A stretch of DNA of 64,000 nucleotides from Shewanella fodinae (GCF_014651955.1 NZ_BMXW01000002.1:328779-392778); one strand, 5' to 3'; counted from the stretch's first letter, positions 17,387 through 27,451 are shown. The notes: generated by a model not told the origin, from the sequence alone. Made by a program: numbers and translations.

Positions 17387-19837
17387 GTGACTACCCTGCT
17401 TTGGATCATCGCATTATTGTTGATTTTGGGAGCAGCCGCCTACCTGAGGGTTTCGTTGATGACCGCGACACTGGCTGCAGCAGCCACGCTACTCATTGGC
17501 AACCTTACCGGGATTATGGGCGCATGGGCCTGGGTGGTATTTTTAGTTATCGCTTTGCCGCTGAATATCAGCCCCTTCAGGCAAAGTGTTATCACCCGGC
17601 CACTGCTAAAACTCTATCGCGGCATCATGCCGGAAATGTCCAGTACCGAAAAAGATGCTATTGAAGCTGGCACCACTTGGTGGGAGGCGGATCTGTTTGC
17701 TGGCAGCCCTAACTGGAAAAAACTGCACAACTATCCCAAAGCACGCCTGAGTGCTGAAGAACAAGCCTTTCTTGATGGACCGGTAGAAGAAGTTTGTGCC
17801 ATGGTCAGTCAACATCATGTATCTCATGAGCTGGCGGACCTGCCACCTGAGGTCTGGAGCTATCTCAAGAATAAAGGTTTCTTCGCCATGATCATCAAGA
17901 AGAAATTTGGGGGTCTTGAATTCTCCGCCTATGCCCAGTCACGAGTGCTACAGAAATTAGCTGGCGTTAGCAGCGAATTGGCATCAACCGTTGGTGTTCC
18001 TAATTCCCTCGGCCCTGGAGAGTTATTGCAGCACTATGGTACCGAAGCACAACAAAATCATTACCTACCGCGACTGGCATCTGGTGATGAGATCCCGTGT
18101 TTTGCGTTGACCAGCCCGGAAGCAGGTTCTGATGCAGGATCAATCCCTGATTATGGGGTGGTCTGTAAAGGCATGTGGCAAGGGGAAGAAGTGCTGGGGA
18201 TGAAACTAACCTGGAACAAACGCTATATCACTTTGGCTCCCATAGCTACAGTATTGGGATTGGCGTTTAAACTGCGCGATCCTGACCATCTGTTAGGACA
18301 ACAAGAAGATATCGGTATTACTTGTGCCTTAATCCCAACCGATGTGGAAGGTGTCGAAACTGGCCGCCGCCATTTCCCGCTGAACTGCATGTTCCAGAAC
18401 GGGCCAACCAAAGGTAAAGACGTATTTGTCCCCTTAAGTTTCATCATCGGTGGCCCAGACATGGCCGGTCAGGGCTGGCGGATGTTGGTAGAGTGTCTGT
18501 CGGTGGGGCGTGGTATTACACTGCCCTCAAACTCCGCTGGCGGCGTAAAAATGCTGGCGCTGGCAACCGGTGCTTATGCCCGGATCCGTCGCCAATTCAA
18601 GCTGCCCATCGGCAAACTCGAAGGAATTGAAGAACCGATGGCCCGTATCGGTGGTAATGCTTATCTGATGGATGCCGTGACAGCATTAACCACCACAGGG
18701 ATTGATCTGGGTGAGAAACCCTCAGTAATCTCCGCCATCGTCAAATATCACCTCACTGATCGCATGCAGAAATGTCTTATCGACAGCATGGATATTCACG
18801 GCGGTAAAGGTATTTGTCTTGGTCCTAACAACTATCTGGGTCGCGCTTATCAGGCCGCACCCATTGCCGTTACCGTAGAAGGGGCCAATATTCTGACCCG
18901 TTCGATGATCATCTACGGCCAAGGCGCTATTCGCTGCCATCCCTATATTCTGGCAGAAATGGAAGCTGCTTTTGACGAAAATCGCGGTCGTGGTTTACGT
19001 CAGTTTGATGCTGCCCTGTTTGGTCATATTGGGTTCAGCTTGAGCAATTTTATTCGCAGCTTATGGTTAGGTCTTACCGGCGCACGTTTGTCTAACGCAC
19101 CCTTCAGTGATCAGACCAAACGTTACTATCAGCAGATGAATCGCTTCAGCGCTAACCTTGCATTGCTGTCAGATCTGGCAATGGCCACGCTGGGTGGTGG
19201 TCTGAAACGCAAAGAGCGTATCTCTGCTAGATTAGGCGATATGTTAAGCCAACTGTATCTAGCATCAGCCACACTGAAACGTTACCAGGATGATGGTCGT
19301 CTCAGTGAAGATCTGCCATTAGTGCAGTGGGCGGTTGAAGATGCACTATACAAATTACAGAGCTCTCTGGATGATTTGTTAGACAACTTTCCGTCCGGCC
19401 TCGGTGGCGTACTGCGCTTAGTCTTGTTCCCTTTCGGTCGGCCTCTGAAACGTCCCAACGATAAGCTGGATCATCGGGTTGCCAGAATTATGCAGACCCC
19501 TTGTGCCAGCCGTGAACGTCTTGGCAAAGGCCAGTTCTTGCGGGCCTGCAGCAATAACCCCATGGGCGTACAGGAACAGACACTACGGGATATTCTCAGT
19601 GCTGAGCCACTGTATGACAAAGTCTGCCAAGCGGCGGGCAAACGTCTTCCGTTCATGTATCTCGACAAAATTGCTGCCGAAGGAAAAGCGTTGGGAGTCT
19701 TGTCAGACGATGAAGTGAAACTGCTGGAAAAGGCTGAAATTGGCCGTCTCAAGTCCATCAATGTCGATGATTTTGATGCACAAGAACTGAAAGCACAGCG
19801 TCTTGACCAAGCTCAAAATAGTGAACAAGCCGCCTGA
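17387..19837 (+). CDS. fadE: Acyl-CoA dehydrogenase FadE
   Basis: FadE catalyses the first step of fatty-acid beta-oxidation, FAD-linked oxidation of acyl-CoA to trans-2-enoyl-CoA. At 816 residues it matches the long gammaproteobacterial FadE (E. coli 814), not the 380-residue acyl-CoA dehydrogenases. Two or three hydrophobic helices occupy residues 3-60, giving membrane association. The catalytic core follows, with [20 protein letters not shown] (about 238-257) for flavin and substrate binding and [13 protein letters not shown]-terminal extension of about 240 residues is typical. The start is GTG with AAGGAGA eight bases upstream. Control by PsrA and FadR is suggested by two upstream operators. 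A strong bidirectional terminator follows. Confidence 0.97.
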   Translation: MTTLLWIIALLLILGAAAYLRVSLMTATLAAAATLLIGNLTGIMGAWAWVVFLVIALPLNISPFRQSVITRPLLKLYRGIMPEMSSTEKDAIEAGTTWWEADLFAGSPNWKKLHNYPKARLSAEEQAFLDGPVEEVCAMVSQHHVSHELADLPPEVWSYLKNKGFFAMIIKKKFGGLEFSAYAQSRVLQKLAGVSSELASTVGVPNSLGPGELLQHYGTEAQQNHYLPRLASGDEIPCFALTSPEAGSDAGSIPDYGVVCKGMWQGEEVLGMKLTWNKRYITLAPIATVLGLAFKLRDPDHLLGQQEDIGITCALIPTDVEGVETGRRHFPLNCMFQNGPTKGKDVFVPLSFIIGGPDMAGQGWRMLVECLSVGRGITLPSNSAGGVKMLALATGAYARIRRQFKLPIGKLEGIEEPMARIGGNAYLMDAVTALTTTGIDLGEKPSVISAIVKYHLTDRMQKCLIDSMDIHGGKGICLGPNNYLGRAYQAAPIAVTVEGANILTRSMIIYGQGAIRCHPYILAEMEAAFDENRGRGLRQFDAALFGHIGFSLSNFIRSLWLGLTGARLSNAPFSDQTKRYYQQMNRFSANLALLSDLAMATLGGGLKRKERISARLGDMLSQLYLASATLKRYQDDGRLSEDLPLVQWAVEDALYKLQSSLDDLLDNFPSGLGGVLRLVLFPFGRPLKRPNDKLDHRVARIMQTPCASRERLGKGQFLRACSNNPMGVQEQTLRDILSAEPLYDKVCQAAGKRLPFMYLDKIAAEGKALGVLSDDEVKLLEKAEIGRLKSINVDDFDAQELKAQRLDQAQNSEQAA

Positions 19838-19853
19838 GATTGTTGATGTTAGT

Positions 19854-19884
19854 AAAAAAGAGACCTTTTAAGGTCTCTTTTTTT
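19854..19884. terminator. Bidirectional rho-independent terminator
   Basis: An 11-bp A/T-flanked stem, AAAGAGACCTT paired with AAGGTCTCTTT, is followed by a T-run and preceded by an A-run. It ends both fadE and the convergent antiporter gene. Confidence 0.9.
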
Positions 19885-19897
19885 GTCACTAGCGGGG

Positions 19898-21772
19898 CTA
19901 ACCAACCTGTCCAGCAGCCTTCGTCTGAATTTCAGCACTTTTCTTACGTAGGTTTTCCTCGGCAGCCTTTTGTTGATGTAATTCCATTGCCTCTTTCGGG
20001 ATCAAACTGATCAGCTCAATGCCCGTCGGTAAATCTTTAGTATCTGCGGTTACCACAAACACTTTACCACCTTTCATATAAGCCAGAGGTATGACTGTTT
20101 CACCATAGCGCTCACGGAAGTTATGAAAGGTAAAGGCATCGGTAATGTTGGTACTTTTAATCACGCCATCCCGCGACATCAGGCTATGCAGGCGCGCATA
20201 AGAGACATTGTCACTGAACAAGCACATGCGGCGCAGATAAGACTCCGATAACTGGTGCCTAGCACTGCCAACATTGCTGTCATTAGTACTGACACCAAAC
20301 ACTTTTTCTGCGCCAAAAATATCTTGAAAATGAAAAAATACCACGGGATTAAGTTGCTGGTAAGGCGACAGGATCAACACTCGGCCAATGCCACTGAGAT
20401 CCAAATACGTTTCAGCATGCTCAGATACCGGGTTGCCGAAATAGACCTGAATATTGTCCATTCTCGCTTGGCGCACGTTATCCCAGTTACTGTCGGCAAT
20501 AATCACTTTAATGCCCTTGCCTACCAAAATCTTGGCAAATTCCCGGGCAAACTTTGAGCCGCCAAAGATCAGCAAGCCTTCGGCGCTATCGGATTTAACC
20601 CCCAACCAATTAGCCCAACGTCTGGCTGTCAAAGACTGAAACACAACAGTGCCAATAATGATCAGAAATACCAGTGGCACCAGCGCATCAGCGCCTTCGA
20701 AGCCACGGCTCTCCAGTTTAATTGCAAACAGAGAAGATACTGCTGCCGCCACAATGCCCCGTGGTGCCACCCAGCTCAGGAACCATTTATCACGGGCACC
20801 AAGCGATGTCCCAACACCGGAAATCCACACGCTGAGTGGCCGAGCCAAAAACAGTACCACCAGTAACACGCCAATACCGCCCCACCCCAGATCAACCATA
20901 GCGTGGGAGTCCAATCTGGCCGCCAGTAAAATAAACAGTGCCGAGATCAGCAACACCGTCAGCGTTTCTTTAAATTCAAGAATATCGGCAATATTGACAC
21001 CGCGCATATTGGCTAACCAAATGCCCATCACGGTAACCGTCAGTAACCCCGACTCTTCCTGTAGTAAATTCGACCCGACAAAAATACCCAACATAATCGT
21101 CAGTACGGCAGTATTGGTCAGATAGTGAGGTAACAGATTGCGTCTGAGGATAATGCCCACCGCATAGCCAGCAAGAGCCCCTAGGCCAAACCCTATCCCC
21201 AACATCGAGCCTAAGGCGGTCAGTACATGTGATGTCTGGTCACTGCTAACGGTAATGTACTCGAACACCAATACCGCCAGCATAGCGCCTATTGGATCGA
21301 TCACAATGCCTTCCCAACGCAGAATATTGGCTAACTGTGCTTTCGGCCGTACGGTGCGTAGCATGGGCACAATCACCGTTGGCCCAGTCACCACCACCAA
21401 AGCACCAAACAGTAACGCTAGCGGCCAGTCAAACCCCAACATGAAATGTGCTGCTGGCGCAATACAGCCCCAAGTGATGAAGGTGCCAACAGATACCAAA
21501 TGTGTCACCATTCGGCCATGATCTTTAATCTCCTTGAAATTCAGCGTCAGCGCCCCTTCAAACAGGATAACCGCCACCCCAAGCGAGATGATGGGAAACA
21601 ACAGATCACCGAAGATAGCATCAGGTTGCAACAATCCTAAGCCCGGCCCCAGCAGCAGTCCACACAACAACAACGGCAGAATCGCAGGCAAACGAAACAA
21701 CCAACCCAACCACTGGCAGATCAATGAAAGCACGCCAATAAAGGCCAGCATGGCGGTAATTTTTTCTACCAT
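19898..21772 (-). CDS. CPA1-type cation:proton antiporter with C-terminal TrkA-N domain
   Basis: The 624-residue protein has about 12 membrane helices over residues 1-395, including VVVTGPTVIVPML (126-138) and EGIVIDPIGA (154-163), where Asp159 corresponds to the conserved ion-binding acid of CPA1 (NhaP-type) exchangers, and WVAPRGIVAAAVSSLFA. A nucleotide-binding RCK/TrkA-N-like domain follows (GLLIFGGSKFAREFAKILV, about 405-520), then a charged coiled-coil tail. It most likely exchanges Na+ or K+ for H+ at the inner membrane, gated by a nucleotide; ion choice cannot be read from sequence. The gene is single, convergent with fadE, and its own terminator is the shared hairpin. The ATG at 21772 is the natural start. 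Confidence 0.88.
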   Translation of the reverse strand: MVEKITAMLAFIGVLSLICQWLGWLFRLPAILPLLLCGLLLGPGLGLLQPDAIFGDLLFPIISLGVAVILFEGALTLNFKEIKDHGRMVTHLVSVGTFITWGCIAPAAHFMLGFDWPLALLFGALVVVTGPTVIVPMLRTVRPKAQLANILRWEGIVIDPIGAMLAVLVFEYITVSSDQTSHVLTALGSMLGIGFGLGALAGYAVGIILRRNLLPHYLTNTAVLTIMLGIFVGSNLLQEESGLLTVTVMGIWLANMRGVNIADILEFKETLTVLLISALFILLAARLDSHAMVDLGWGGIGVLLVVLFLARPLSVWISGVGTSLGARDKWFLSWVAPRGIVAAAVSSLFAIKLESRGFEGADALVPLVFLIIIGTVVFQSLTARRWANWLGVKSDSAEGLLIFGGSKFAREFAKILVGKGIKVIIADSNWDNVRQARMDNIQVYFGNPVSEHAETYLDLSGIGRVLILSPYQQLNPVVFFHFQDIFGAEKVFGVSTNDSNVGSARHQLSESYLRRMCLFSDNVSYARLHSLMSRDGVIKSTNITDAFTFHNFRERYGETVIPLAYMKGGKVFVVTADTKDLPTGIELISLIPKEAMELHQQKAAEENLRKKSAEIQTKAAGQVG

Positions 21773-21927
21773 AAAGTTTAACTCCTGGTTGTTTCCGTGG
21801 CATCAGGTAGACACCGACTACAGTTAACATACGTGAACATCAAAAAGAATGTAACGAAACCTGGCCCTACCCAAGGTTGGTCTGAGGTATAAGATATTAA
21901 ACTCGATATTTATGAACGATAAATAAC

Positions 21928-21953
21928 AAAAAACCTGCCCAATGGACAGGTTT
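21928..21953 (-). terminator. Rho-independent terminator of the tRNA-Asp transcript
   Basis: On the minus strand a 10-bp stem (one G-U pair, loop of three) is followed by a T-run. It starts seven bases downstream of the tRNA-like remnant, so both tRNA-type sequences are in one transcription unit. Confidence 0.85.
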
Positions 21954-21959
21954 AAATGT

Positions 21960-22026
21960 TGGCGGGCTGAACTCGAACCCGCCTAGAGTGGCAGGCCGAC
22001 ATTCTAACCAACTGAGCTACCACCCC
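21960..22026 (-). pseudogene. Deleted tRNA-Asp-like remnant (67 nt)
   Basis: The 5' half matches the neighbouring tRNA-Asp almost perfectly (acceptor 5' strand, D arm, start of the anticodon arm), and it ends in an encoded CCA. It is only 67 bases long instead of 77. About five bases are missing between the anticodon arm and T arm, and the whole 3' strand of the T stem is missing. The anticodon stem has only three of five pairs, two of them G-T wobbles. The anticodon-loop triplet reads GCC rather than GTC. The acceptor stem could still close with one G-G mismatch. The 3' part instead forms a GGCGGG/CCCGCC hairpin. It should not work as a normal tRNA. It could be a pseudogene or a source of a tRNA-like RNA. 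Confidence 0.75.
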
Positions 22027-22070
22027 AGTTAAATCACCCTATGAGGTGTTATTAATTGTTTACGATCGAC

Positions 22071-22147
22071 TGGCGGGATGGACGGGACTCGAACCCGCGA
22101 CCCCCGGCGTGACAGGCCGGTATTCTAACCAACTGAACTACCACCCC
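22071..22147 (-). tRNA. tRNA-Asp (anticodon GTC)
   Basis: A complete 77-base cloverleaf with encoded CCA. The acceptor strands GGGGTGG and CCATCCC pair, with one G-T wobble. The D arm is GTTCAGTTGGTTAGAAT, the anticodon loop is CTGTCAC on a perfect CCGGC/GCCGG stem, and the T arm is GCGGGTTCGAGTCCCGT. It differs from E. coli tRNA-Asp at only a few stem positions. A strong promoter precedes it and a 67-base deleted copy follows 44 bases downstream, before a terminator. Confidence 0.98.
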
Positions 22148-22162
22148 AACTAATCGTTGCGA

Positions 22163-22192
22163 ATAATAAGGTAGCACATTGAAAATCGTCAA
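22163..22192 (-). promoter_or_regulatory. Promoter for tRNA-Asp
   Basis: TTGACG (22187-22192) and TATTAT (22163-22168) are 18 bases apart on the minus strand. The -10 box lies 15 bases from the tRNA 5' end, with a GC-containing discriminator, as in stable-RNA promoters. Confidence 0.7.
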
Positions 22193-22261
22193 CAATTTTT
22201 TACCAACCATCAGCTATTGAGTCAATTTTCATACAATGAGCGACAAAATATTGTACGAAAA

Positions 22262-23575
22262 CTAGGGTTGCTTTTCGTCTTCATCCGGCATCGATAGATC
22301 AATATCCTGTAACTCAGGAGCTTGCGCCTGCTCCCGTTGCTTCGCCAACATCTCCTGCTCCGCCGCCGCCAGCGCCTGTTTGAGCAACGCCCGTTTACGC
22401 ATAAATAGCATCAACGCTAAACCCACAACCAGCAGTACACTGTTGCCCACGATTATCCACAATACCGCATCGTCTTTGGCTTGTTGCTCTTCTTCTGACG
22501 CTTCTTTGGCCTGAATGGCAGCAATCACCTCTGGACTTGGAGGTGGTTCTGGTGGTGACACATAATTGAAGAACCGTTCGGGTAAGGTCATGACGATCTC
22601 ACGTCCGGCCCAATTAGTGCTGAATAATGTCCCTTTAATACGATAGCTGCCAAACTCGGTCACCTGCGGCAGTTCCAGCGCATGTTCAGCTTGCGCTAAA
22701 TCGCGTACCGTCAAAGATAACTGGAATCCCGCTGGCCCGACGATATCCAGCTGGAAATAAGTTTCTGCCAGTTGTAATTCCTTGGTATCCACAAACAACT
22801 GCAAACCCCACGGCTGCTCTCGGGGATTATCTGGGGCCTTCACCTTGATATCCGCCGGTTTGGGAGACAATACAAATGTCTGTTGATATTCGCGCTCAAA
22901 TACCGCATTTTCCACTTTTAATTCAAGTGAATAGTGGCCCCAAGGCTGGTTGAGGTTAATGTCTGCGGTAAAGATCCCATCGTCTGGACGCTCGTCCAGC
23001 TTCTCACCATTATCTTGGTAACTGCCAACCGTAAGAGTTCCCGCTGCAAAATTCTCATCTTTAGGCTGGTGCTCAGAAATGAATTTCGCGTTCCATTGCA
23101 GCATATATTCAAGGCCGGGCAAGCGCATTTGCAAATTATCGCCGGTAAGCCCAGCAGTAAGCTTAAGACGCTCCCCCTGATACAAAGGTTGTGGCAAAGG
23201 ATCGGCCCAAATACCGAGTTTTGAGACCTTAGTGATTTGTGAACCAGGCACGACTCTACCCAGCAACTGCCAAGGGCCCGGTTGGGGATTTTTTATCTGG
23301 ATCATATCGCCGCTGATACTGTCTTCCCAACGTACCGACTCGGGGTGTCGACTGGCATACCATTTACTGCCATCGGGCAATACCACCACCACTGGTGCCG
23401 AGCCATACTCCCGCTGTATCACCAATGTGATTTCATCCACCATATGATCAATGCGGAAACGGTTCTTTAGCTCAGACGCCTGTGCCAACGGCAACGTCAC
23501 CTCTTGCGCCGCATAGACAGGCAGTGCTGCTCCCACAAAAACCAACCATAAACACCAAAGGGGCGAGATTCTCAT
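22262..23575 (-). CDS. TIGR03503-type membrane-anchored protein
   Basis: A 437-residue protein with a signal peptide (SPLWCLWLVFVGAALPVYA), a large beta-rich periplasmic part containing VVVVLPDGSKWYASRHPESV and RPDDGIFTADINLNQPWGHY, a proline-rich linker (SPPEPPPSPEV), one transmembrane helix near residue 375 (LWIIVGNSVLLVVGLALMLF) and a charged cytoplasmic coiled tail. This organisation fits the conserved hypothetical family TIGR03503, found in Shewanella, Vibrio and relatives. The periplasmic segment resembles Ig-like or von-Willebrand-associated domains (calcium-channel-like xxDDGIFTA). No enzymatic motif is seen. It follows dnaQ by 20 bases and is probably in its operon. Function unknown. 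Confidence 0.8.
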   Translation of the reverse strand: MRISPLWCLWLVFVGAALPVYAAQEVTLPLAQASELKNRFRIDHMVDEITLVIQREYGSAPVVVVLPDGSKWYASRHPESVRWEDSISGDMIQIKNPQPGPWQLLGRVVPGSQITKVSKLGIWADPLPQPLYQGERLKLTAGLTGDNLQMRLPGLEYMLQWNAKFISEHQPKDENFAAGTLTVGSYQDNGEKLDERPDDGIFTADINLNQPWGHYSLELKVENAVFEREYQQTFVLSPKPADIKVKAPDNPREQPWGLQLFVDTKELQLAETYFQLDIVGPAGFQLSLTVRDLAQAEHALELPQVTEFGSYRIKGTLFSTNWAGREIVMTLPERFFNYVSPPEPPPSPEVIAAIQAKEASEEEQQAKDDAVLWIIVGNSVLLVVGLALMLFMRKRALLKQALAAAEQEMLAKQREQAQAPELQDIDLSMPDEDEKQP

Positions 23576-23595
23576 GCTGCCCGAAATTTCCTGTT

Positions 23596-24330
23596 TTAAT
23601 TACGCCACAGACACTTACCGGATTTAGCCACCAAATCCAGCCGTTGCTCGTGCATACTCAGTTCATCGGCAGAAGCACTGATCACTTTAAGTTTTGAACG
23701 ATTGTTATCAAGACGGATAATGTCACCTTCGGCACCATCGGTATGCCCACTGTCCAGACTTAAATTAAATTTGGTCTGTCCACCAGTCATCGCCAGATAT
23801 ACATCGGCGAGGATCTCAGCATCCAATAAAGCGCCATGATATTCACGACGGGAGTTGTCGATATGATAGCGTTTACAAAGCGCATCCAGATTGTTTTTCT
23901 GCCCTGGATGCAAAAACTTAGCGATGGCCAATGAATCCAGTACTGCACAGAGATCCTTTACTTTCGGCCCTTTAGGCGTCAGCAATGAAAATTCATGATC
24001 AATAAAACTCACGTCGAAGGGCGCATTGTGCGCCACCAGCTCGGCACCATCGATAAATGCAACAAATTCCTCATAGATATCTTTAAACAGAGGTTCATTG
24101 GCGACTTGTTCATTGGTAATTCCGTGAACGGCAATCGCTTCTTCGTCAATCGCCTGCTGTGGATTGATATATTTGTGAAATGAGCGGCCTGTCAGACGAC
24201 GATTGATCACCTCCACCCCACCAATTTCAATAATTCTATGACCTACATATACAGGGCCACCGCTTTGATTCATGCCGGTAGTTTCGGTATCGAGAATAAT
24301 CTGACGGGCGGCGCTAGAGACAATATTCAT
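23596..24330 (-). CDS. dnaQ: DNA polymerase III epsilon subunit (proofreading exonuclease)
   Basis: Epsilon is the 3'-5' exonuclease of the replicative polymerase core. The 244-residue protein shows all DEDDh catalytic residues: LDTETTG (D14, E16), HNAPFD (D106) and HGALLDAE (H165, D170). A C-terminal QTKFNL after the exonuclease domain probably binds the sliding clamp, as QTSMAF does in E. coli, followed by the alpha-binding tail. It is divergent from rnhA, the same arrangement as in E. coli, with both promoters in the 66-base gap. The TIGR03503-type gene follows in the same direction. Confidence 0.97.
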   Translation of the reverse strand: MNIVSSAARQIILDTETTGMNQSGGPVYVGHRIIEIGGVEVINRRLTGRSFHKYINPQQAIDEEAIAVHGITNEQVANEPLFKDIYEEFVAFIDGAELVAHNAPFDVSFIDHEFSLLTPKGPKVKDLCAVLDSLAIAKFLHPGQKNNLDALCKRYHIDNSRREYHGALLDAEILADVYLAMTGGQTKFNLSLDSGHTDGAEGDIIRLDNNRSKLKVISASADELSMHEQRLDLVAKSGKCLWRN

Positions 24331-24396
24331 ATTATTTTTGCTGCTTACTCAATAACAACTTAAGATGACTGCTTTGCCGGCTATGTTAGCAACTTG

Positions 24397-24873
24397 ATGA
24401 ACGAACTGAAACAGATAGAAATTTTTACCGATGGCTCTTGTCTTGGCAACCCCGGCCCCGGCGGTTATGGCGCGGTCTTACGCTATAAACAACACACAAA
24501 AGAACTTTCTGGTGGATTCGCGCTCACCACCAATAATCGCATGGAACTATTGGCGCCGATTGTCGCGCTGGAAAGTCTGAAAGAACCCTGCCATGTCATC
24601 CTGACCAGCGACAGCCAGTATATGCGCCAGGGAATAACCCAGTGGATCCATAACTGGAAGCGTAAAGGCTGGGTCACCTCCGCCAAGACACCAGTGAAAA
24701 ATGTCGATTTATGGCAACGTCTCGATAAAGCCAGTGAAAAACACCACATCGACTGGCGCTGGGTGAAAGGCCATGCGGGTCATCCTGAAAATGAACGTTG
24801 TGATGCCCTTGCGCGCGAAGCTGCAGAAGCTAACCCGAAAACACCAGACAAGGGTTATTTGGCTTCAACTTGA
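24397..24873 (+). CDS. rnhA: Ribonuclease HI
   Basis: RNase HI cuts the RNA strand of RNA:DNA hybrids. The 158-residue product (E. coli 155) contains the four acidic metal ligands in standard context: D12 in [13 protein letters not shown]50 in NNRMEL, D72 in LTSDSQY and D136 in NERCDALAR, plus the flexible-loop histidine in [11 protein letters not shown] start at the ATG 24397; a TTG immediately before it is possible but less likely. The 3' end overlaps the convergent LysR gene by 19 bases. The E. coli order (yafS, rnhA, dnaQ) is modified here by insertion of that LysR gene. Confidence 0.97.
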   Translation: MNELKQIEIFTDGSCLGNPGPGGYGAVLRYKQHTKELSGGFALTTNNRMELLAPIVALESLKEPCHVILTSDSQYMRQGITQWIHNWKRKGWVTSAKTPVKNVDLWQRLDKASEKHHIDWRWVKGHAGHPENERCDALAREAAEANPKTPDKGYLAST

Positions 24874-25766
24874 TGCGATAACTGCAAAAAATCACTACAG
24901 AAATCAATAAACGCACTGGCAAGCGGTGTAAAGCTGAGGTGTTTGTGACGGATCAGGTAAAACGGCCGGGTTAACGTCAACCCCGCCACATTCACTATCC
25001 CGAATTCGCGCCTTGCCAGTTCTCGCTCTATCGTTAGCTCTGATAAAACACCGAGCCCGGCCCCCTGCTTTACCGCCTGTTTAATGGCATCCGGGGTTGG
25101 AAAGCTAAATTTTACTTCCGGGTGTAACCCCAGTTGATTGGCATTGTTAACGAAATATTCTCGGGTTCCCGATCCCTCTTCACGCAAAACCCAAGCACAG
25201 CCAGACAGTTGCTCTGGTGTAACTTGTTTACCCGCTAACGGATGAGCCGGATGGCAGAAAATGCTTAGCCGGTCCTGGTGCCATGGCGCGGCCACAATAC
25301 GACTGTCCAGGCAATATCCCTCAATGAACCCCAATTCGGCACGGAAATCTGCCACCTGCCGCACGACATTACGGGTGTTATCGATGGTAAGTTCAATTCT
25401 GGCATCGGTGTGCTGTTGACCAAAAGCCACCGCCGCTTTCGTCAGCAAAAAATTGCCGATGGTATTGCTAGCACTGACATGCAACGTACCCGCCAATAAC
25501 GCTGCGGGACTGGCGAAAGCAATCTCAATATCCGAGGCCTGTTGTAACACTTTACTCGCCATTGGCAGTAACATACTGCCTTGCGAATTGAGCAATAAGC
25601 GATTGCCGGAACGTTCAAATAAGCGAGTTGCCAACTGACGCTCAAGCTCAGCTAACGCCATAGAGGTTGCTGGCGACGACAAATTAACCATCGCTGCTGC
25701 TTTGGCAACCTGACCACTACGCGCCACCGCCTCAAATACTTGCAGTTGTTTCAGCGTTATCCGCAT
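24855..25766 (-). CDS. LysR-family transcriptional regulator (YeiE/CysB-like class)
   Basis: 303 residues with an N-terminal HTH ([20 protein letters not shown], then [20 protein letters not shown]) and an effector domain with [14 protein letters not shown] and [20 protein letters not shown], motifs shared with YeiE and CbbR-type regulators that sense sulfite or small carboxylates. The specific ligand is not predictable. It lies 29 bases after the yafS-like methyltransferase on the same strand and overlaps the rnhA end convergently by 19 bases. No adjacent divergent target gene is present, which is unusual for LysR regulators. Confidence 0.88.
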   Translation of the reverse strand: MRITLKQLQVFEAVARSGQVAKAAAMVNLSSPATSMALAELERQLATRLFERSGNRLLLNSQGSMLLPMASKVLQQASDIEIAFASPAALLAGTLHVSASNTIGNFLLTKAAVAFGQQHTDARIELTIDNTRNVVRQVADFRAELGFIEGYCLDSRIVAAPWHQDRLSIFCHPAHPLAGKQVTPEQLSGCAWVLREEGSGTREYFVNNANQLGLHPEVKFSFPTPDAIKQAVKQGAGLGVLSELTIERELARREFGIVNVAGLTLTRPFYLIRHKHLSFTPLASAFIDFCSDFLQLSHQVEAK

Positions 25767-25795
25767 ATGATTTTTCTGCCTTTCCGACTTGCAAT

Positions 25796-26515
25796 CTACT
25801 CTCGTTTCATTCGTCCGGAGTATCCGGCGGTGGCCGCGGGCTGCCAGCCGCTGACGCGTTTTCGCTGGCGATTGGTCAGCGGTGTTAGCGGCGCTTCAAG
25901 CTTACGCGCAACTAACAAGTAAACGGCACCCGTGCCGGGCAACCAACGATGCTGCCATTGTCGCAACAATAAAGGGAAGTCCCAGTCCGACATAAAGGCG
26001 TGATAGCACAAACGCTCATCATGAACCAACTGATACCCCAGTAACCCAAGCCAATCGCGCACCCGTGCGGGCATGAAAAAATTACCATTCCAAGGCCAAC
26101 GTTGTTGATATTTGGGCAGTAATTTTCCTAGATAAGCACTGCTAAATGGATTGATACCACTGATGATCAGATAGCCACCACTCACCAGCACTCGGTCAAC
26201 TTCACGCAGAATGCGATAGGGATCTTGCTCCGATTCCAGTAGCAAATGCATAGCAACAGCATCGATGCTGGCCGATTTGACCGGTAACTGGCAATACTCA
26301 CCGCGTAGCGATGCGCCACACTCTGGGTAAATAGAAAATTGATGTTTTACTGCACACTTGCTACTGTCAAAATCAGCACTTAACGGACCCAATTGCAGTA
26401 AATGATAGCCAAATATTCTCGGCCACCAATACGCCAAAGACAGTTCCAGATCATGACGTAATTGTTGTCCACCGGGAAGTGCACCCCAGCTTGAGCCATG
26501 TAGATCTGGGGACAT
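25796..26515 (-). CDS. YafS-like class I methyltransferase
   Basis: A 239-residue protein similar in layout to E. coli YafS: SWGALPGGQQLRHDLELSLA, then IFGYHLLQLGPLS, HQFSIYPECGASLRGEYCQL and REVDRVLVSGGYLIISGINP. The canonical SAM-binding GxGxG is replaced by QLGPLSAD, as in YafS, so cofactor binding is likely but unproven. Its place divergent from gloB is conserved with E. coli. The start at 26515 has a GGAGAGG ribosome site; the frame extends 24 codons further without family support. The substrate is unknown. It probably shares a transcript with the downstream LysR gene. Confidence 0.82.
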   Translation of the reverse strand: MSPDLHGSSWGALPGGQQLRHDLELSLAYWWPRIFGYHLLQLGPLSADFDSSKCAVKHQFSIYPECGASLRGEYCQLPVKSASIDAVAMHLLLESEQDPYRILREVDRVLVSGGYLIISGINPFSSAYLGKLLPKYQQRWPWNGNFFMPARVRDWLGLLGYQLVHDERLCYHAFMSDWDFPLLLRQWQHRWLPGTGAVYLLVARKLEAPLTPLTNRQRKRVSGWQPAATAGYSGRMKRE

Positions 26516-26635
26516 AACCTCTCCGATTTGACTACAGCGATAACAATAGCTTAATAATGAACGACTGCTGTAGGCAAGCTCTGCCACAGCTAAAATTGAT
26601 TGTGATCAGCTAGCATGCGATTAAGGAAGTTTCCA

Positions 26636-27451
26636 GTGTCTGCCATATATCCCGCTACCCAGCATCGAAATTTTTCCGTGTTTCCGATTGCCGCTTTTAA
26701 CGATAACTATATCTGGTGTATTCAGCCCGCAGCTTCCACGCTTGTCTGGGTGGTGGATCCCGGCGATGCAGTACCTGTGATGGAGGTGCTGCAACAAAAA
26801 CAGCTACAACTCGCAGGCATACTCATCACACATCACCATAGGGATCATACCGGAGGCATTAATCAGTTGTTACGCCATTTTGGCCAACAGACACCTGTGT
26901 ATGGTCCAGATAATCCAGCGATTGATAGCATCAGTCATCCTTTTCACGAGGAAGGCCAATACCAGCTCACCGCTGATAATTCTGAATTATCACTGCAGTT
27001 ATATCAGGTTCCTGGACATACATTAGATCATCTTGCCTATGTTATCGACGACGCACTTTTTTGCGGTGATACCCTGTTTTGTGCAGGCTGTGGCCGGTTA
27101 TTTGAGGGCTCAGCGGCGCAACTGTATAGTTCATTACAAAAAATTGCCAAGTTACCCCAAGATACCAAAATCTATCCTGCCCATGAATATACCCTTTCCA
27201 ACCTGAAGTTTGCCGCCATTGCTGAACCTGACAACCAGGCCTTAATCAGCTTTACTGAGCAAGCGCAACAAACACGACAGTTGCAGTTGCCAACCTTACC
27301 CAGCACTGTTGCACGTGAATTAGCGATCAACCCATTTCTGCATTGCGATGATGAACGATTGGTCGCTGTGCTCTCTCAGCACTGGCAAACAGTTGCAGAT
27401 TCTGCCGTGACGCGGTTAAAACTTCTCCGACAGTGGAAAGACAATTACTGA
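26636..27451 (+). CDS. gloB: Hydroxyacylglutathione hydrolase (glyoxalase II)
   Basis: GloB hydrolyses S-D-lactoylglutathione to D-lactate and glutathione in methylglyoxal detoxification. The metallo-beta-lactamase metal motif is ILITHHHRDHTGG, with further ligands in VPGHTLDHLAY, FCGDTLFCAGCGRLFEG and YPAHEYTLSN. The start is assigned to GTG 26636, which follows AAGGAAG at good spacing (271 residues); the ATG at 26615 lies upstream of that site. The family's C-terminal glutathione-binding domain is present. It is divergent from the yafS-like gene, and mltD follows after a 247-base structured gap. Confidence 0.95.
   Translation: MSAIYPATQHRNFSVFPIAAFNDNYIWCIQPAASTLVWVVDPGDAVPVMEVLQQKQLQLAGILITHHHRDHTGGINQLLRHFGQQTPVYGPDNPAIDSISHPFHEEGQYQLTADNSELSLQLYQVPGHTLDHLAYVIDDALFCGDTLFCAGCGRLFEGSAAQLYSSLQKIAKLPQDTKIYPAHEYTLSNLKFAAIAEPDNQALISFTEQAQQTRQLQLPTLPSTVARELAINPFLHCDDERLVAVLSQHWQTVADSAVTRLKLLRQWKDNY

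Noticed and set aside
17320..17664. Alternative frame overlapping the fadE start region
   Set aside because: Shadow of fadE in another frame; no ribosome site and no family signal.
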